From Anaerolineales bacterium UBA6668 (GTDB taxonomy: Bacteria > Chloroflexota > Anaerolineae > Anaerolineales > UBA6668), in assembly GCA_002455215.1 (NCBI GenBank), contig DKKK01000069.1:1-15287 (forward strand): DNA of 15,287 bases, read 5' to 3'. Both the position numbers and the translations under genes were made by a program. Positions within the stretch are counted from its first letter, which is position 1; each line of letters begins with the position of its first letter. Below, one piece after another: positions 14,661 through 15,287 of this stretch. The notes under the pieces are model-generated. The model was not told where the DNA came from and did no database searches. It saw only the letters and a program-made list of their open reading frames with translations.

Positions 14661-14689
14661 TTTGCGTAGGGTAATCGTAGGGTTTGCGT
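14661..14689 (+). promoter_or_regulatory. Helically phased direct repeats before the leader peptide
   Basis: CGTAGGGT occurs at 14665-14672 and again at 14676-14683, 11 bp apart or about one helical turn. TTTGCGT occurs at 14661-14667 and 14683-14689, 22 bp apart. They end about 25 bp before a TATATT -10-like box (14714-14719) that lacks a good -35, the arrangement expected for an activator-binding site. No regulator is identified. Confidence 0.35.
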
Positions 14690-14727
14690 CGAGTTTTATC
14701 TGTCGAAAAGGTGTATATTAAGGTCGT

Positions 14728-14754
14728 ATGAAATCTCTTCTTCTCCTCCTTTAA
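14728..14754 (+). CDS. Candidate leucine leader peptide MKSLLLLL
   Basis: An 8-codon reading frame encodes Met-Lys-Ser and then five consecutive leucines (codons CTT CTT CTC CTC CTT) before TAA. The stop overlaps the first bases of the hairpin at 14753-14787. A TATATT box (14714-14719) would place the transcript start only 1-3 nt before the ATG; alternatively AAGG at 14720-14723 may serve as a weak ribosome site. This is the layout of ribosome-mediated attenuation of leucine biosynthesis: a ribosome waiting for charged tRNA-Leu would cover the 5' arm and keep the hairpin open. No leucine gene is found in the 530 bp downstream, so the regulated gene is unknown or outside the window. Confidence 0.5.
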   Translation: MKSLLLLL

Positions 14755-14787
14755 AGAGGGCCGGGAACAGCGCACCCGGCTCTCTTT
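14753..14787 (+). terminator. GC-rich hairpin forming the candidate attenuator terminator
   Basis: AAAGAGGGCCGGG (14753-14765) pairs with CCCGGCTCTCTTT (14775-14787) over 13 bp with one G-T pair and a 9-nt loop. If the outer A-T pairs open, the 3' side reads as a T-rich tail (CTTTGATTCTT). The 5' arm begins at the stop codon of MKSLLLLL. Confidence 0.6.
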
Positions 14788-15287
14788 GATTCTTCCACCT
14801 TTATCTGACAAAACTTCTGACAATTGAATAGTACTCAAATTTCTCTGTCTGGTTAAATCGGATGTGATTTTCTCGCTTTGGGCAAATTACTACGATATTC
14901 GGCACAAGCCAAAACTGCGCTTACTCCCTTAAGGAAATATATATACTCAGGGCAGGTACAAATTACGTTTTTTCCCTGTAAATGGCTCAGACATTGGGTA
15001 ACAACATAAAAAATAGCATCGAATAAAATCCAGCGTAATCTCTCACTCCGAAAATCCGTGTGATTGACAGTTTTTTCTGCCACGTCCATCATCGAATATG
15101 CAGTAGACCGGCGGGTTAGACAGATTATCGGATGACACGGTTCAAAAAAGTGAATACTCAGCTAACAGCGAAAGCAGAGTTGACGAGTGCGAACCTAGCG
15201 TTATAGATTGGGCACACAAAATAGAGATAGCCTATCCCCCATTATCCGCACTTGCGCCTGATTGATATTCATCCTGTTTCGCCAGAC
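14788..15287. other. 500-bp stretch without a convincing gene
   Basis: No reading frame here has family-like sequence or a supported start on either strand. A 79-codon minus-strand frame (14853-15092) has no ribosome site and odd composition and crosses the repeat at 14895. An imperfect hairpin capped by GCGAAAGC lies at 15157-15187 but lacks a tail. The stretch could be the leader or spacer of a gene that begins beyond the window, or degraded sequence. Confidence 0.5.
14895..14932 (+). repeat. One-armed copy of the ATATTCGGCAC repeat
   Basis: ATATTCGGCAC (14895-14905) is identical to the arm at 13391-13404. The following bases share AAAACTGC, CTT and TTAA with the repeat at 9505-9538. No right-hand inverted arm follows, so this looks like a truncated copy. 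Confidence 0.45.

Noticed and set aside
14741..14752. CTCCTCCTTT resembling the anti-Shine-Dalgarno end of 16S rRNA
   Set aside because: It is explained by the Leu codon run of the leader peptide; the neighbouring bases do not match 16S rRNA.
14853..15092. 79-codon minus-strand reading frame at the right end
   Set aside because: No recognisable family, no ribosome-binding site, composition unlike the real genes, and it spans a copy of the dispersed repeat.
14540..15287. tRNA, rRNA or CRISPR array in the gene-poor right end
   Set aside because: No T-loop consensus, no cloverleaf, no rRNA-like blocks and no regularly spaced repeats were seen.

Overview
The window looks like a chromosomal piece of a free-living bacterium of moderate GC content. 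Lipoprotein leaders with hydrophobic helices ending in LAC/SAC, a two-permease NMT1/THI5-type importer, and many genes lacking Shine-Dalgarno sites would all fit the Chloroflexota (Anaerolineae-like). That placement is an inference from style; no marker gene is present.

Left part (1-2130): a small Ig-like lipoprotein of unknown role (260-694) behind a TTGCGC/GATAAT promoter; a 111-nt nested inverted-repeat element (720-830); and a lipoprotein of the glucose/sorbosone dehydrogenase (PQQ beta-propeller) fold (873-2039). The last has a TATAAT box so close to its ATG that the mRNA is probably leaderless, and it lacks the usual catalytic histidine.

Middle (2142-9372): a tight same-strand run that looks like a glycan-building cassette. 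It holds a GT-C membrane glycosyltransferase, an ArnC/GtrB-like polyprenyl-phosphate glycosyltransferase overlapping it by 4 nt, an ATP-grasp ligase, and a WecE/RffA-type sugar-nucleotide aminotransferase. These are followed by a second glucose/sorbosone dehydrogenase (histidine intact) and an MFS transporter. A plausible scheme is that WecE makes a 4-amino-6-deoxy sugar nucleotide, the ATP-grasp enzyme decorates a small molecule (perhaps that amine), the GT2 enzyme loads a sugar onto a lipid carrier, and the GT-C enzyme transfers it outside the membrane.

Right-middle (9460-13389): an ABC importer operon with permease, ATPase, second permease and NMT1/THI5-type binding lipoprotein (ThiY- or RibY-like), ended by a clear terminator. 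The second permease is cut in two by an in-frame TGA just after its EAA loop.

Right end (13459-15287): a convergent PAS-GGDEF diguanylate cyclase, then about 800 bp with no convincing protein gene. That stretch contains a candidate leucine attenuator: an 8-codon leader peptide MKSLLLLL whose stop codon overlaps a GC-rich terminator-like hairpin, behind a TATATT box and helically phased direct repeats.

Across the window, non-coding gaps carry variants of a short palindromic element with ends ATATTCGGCAC / GTGCCGAATAT (about 5813, 9505, 13391, 14895), which looks like a dispersed repeat family.
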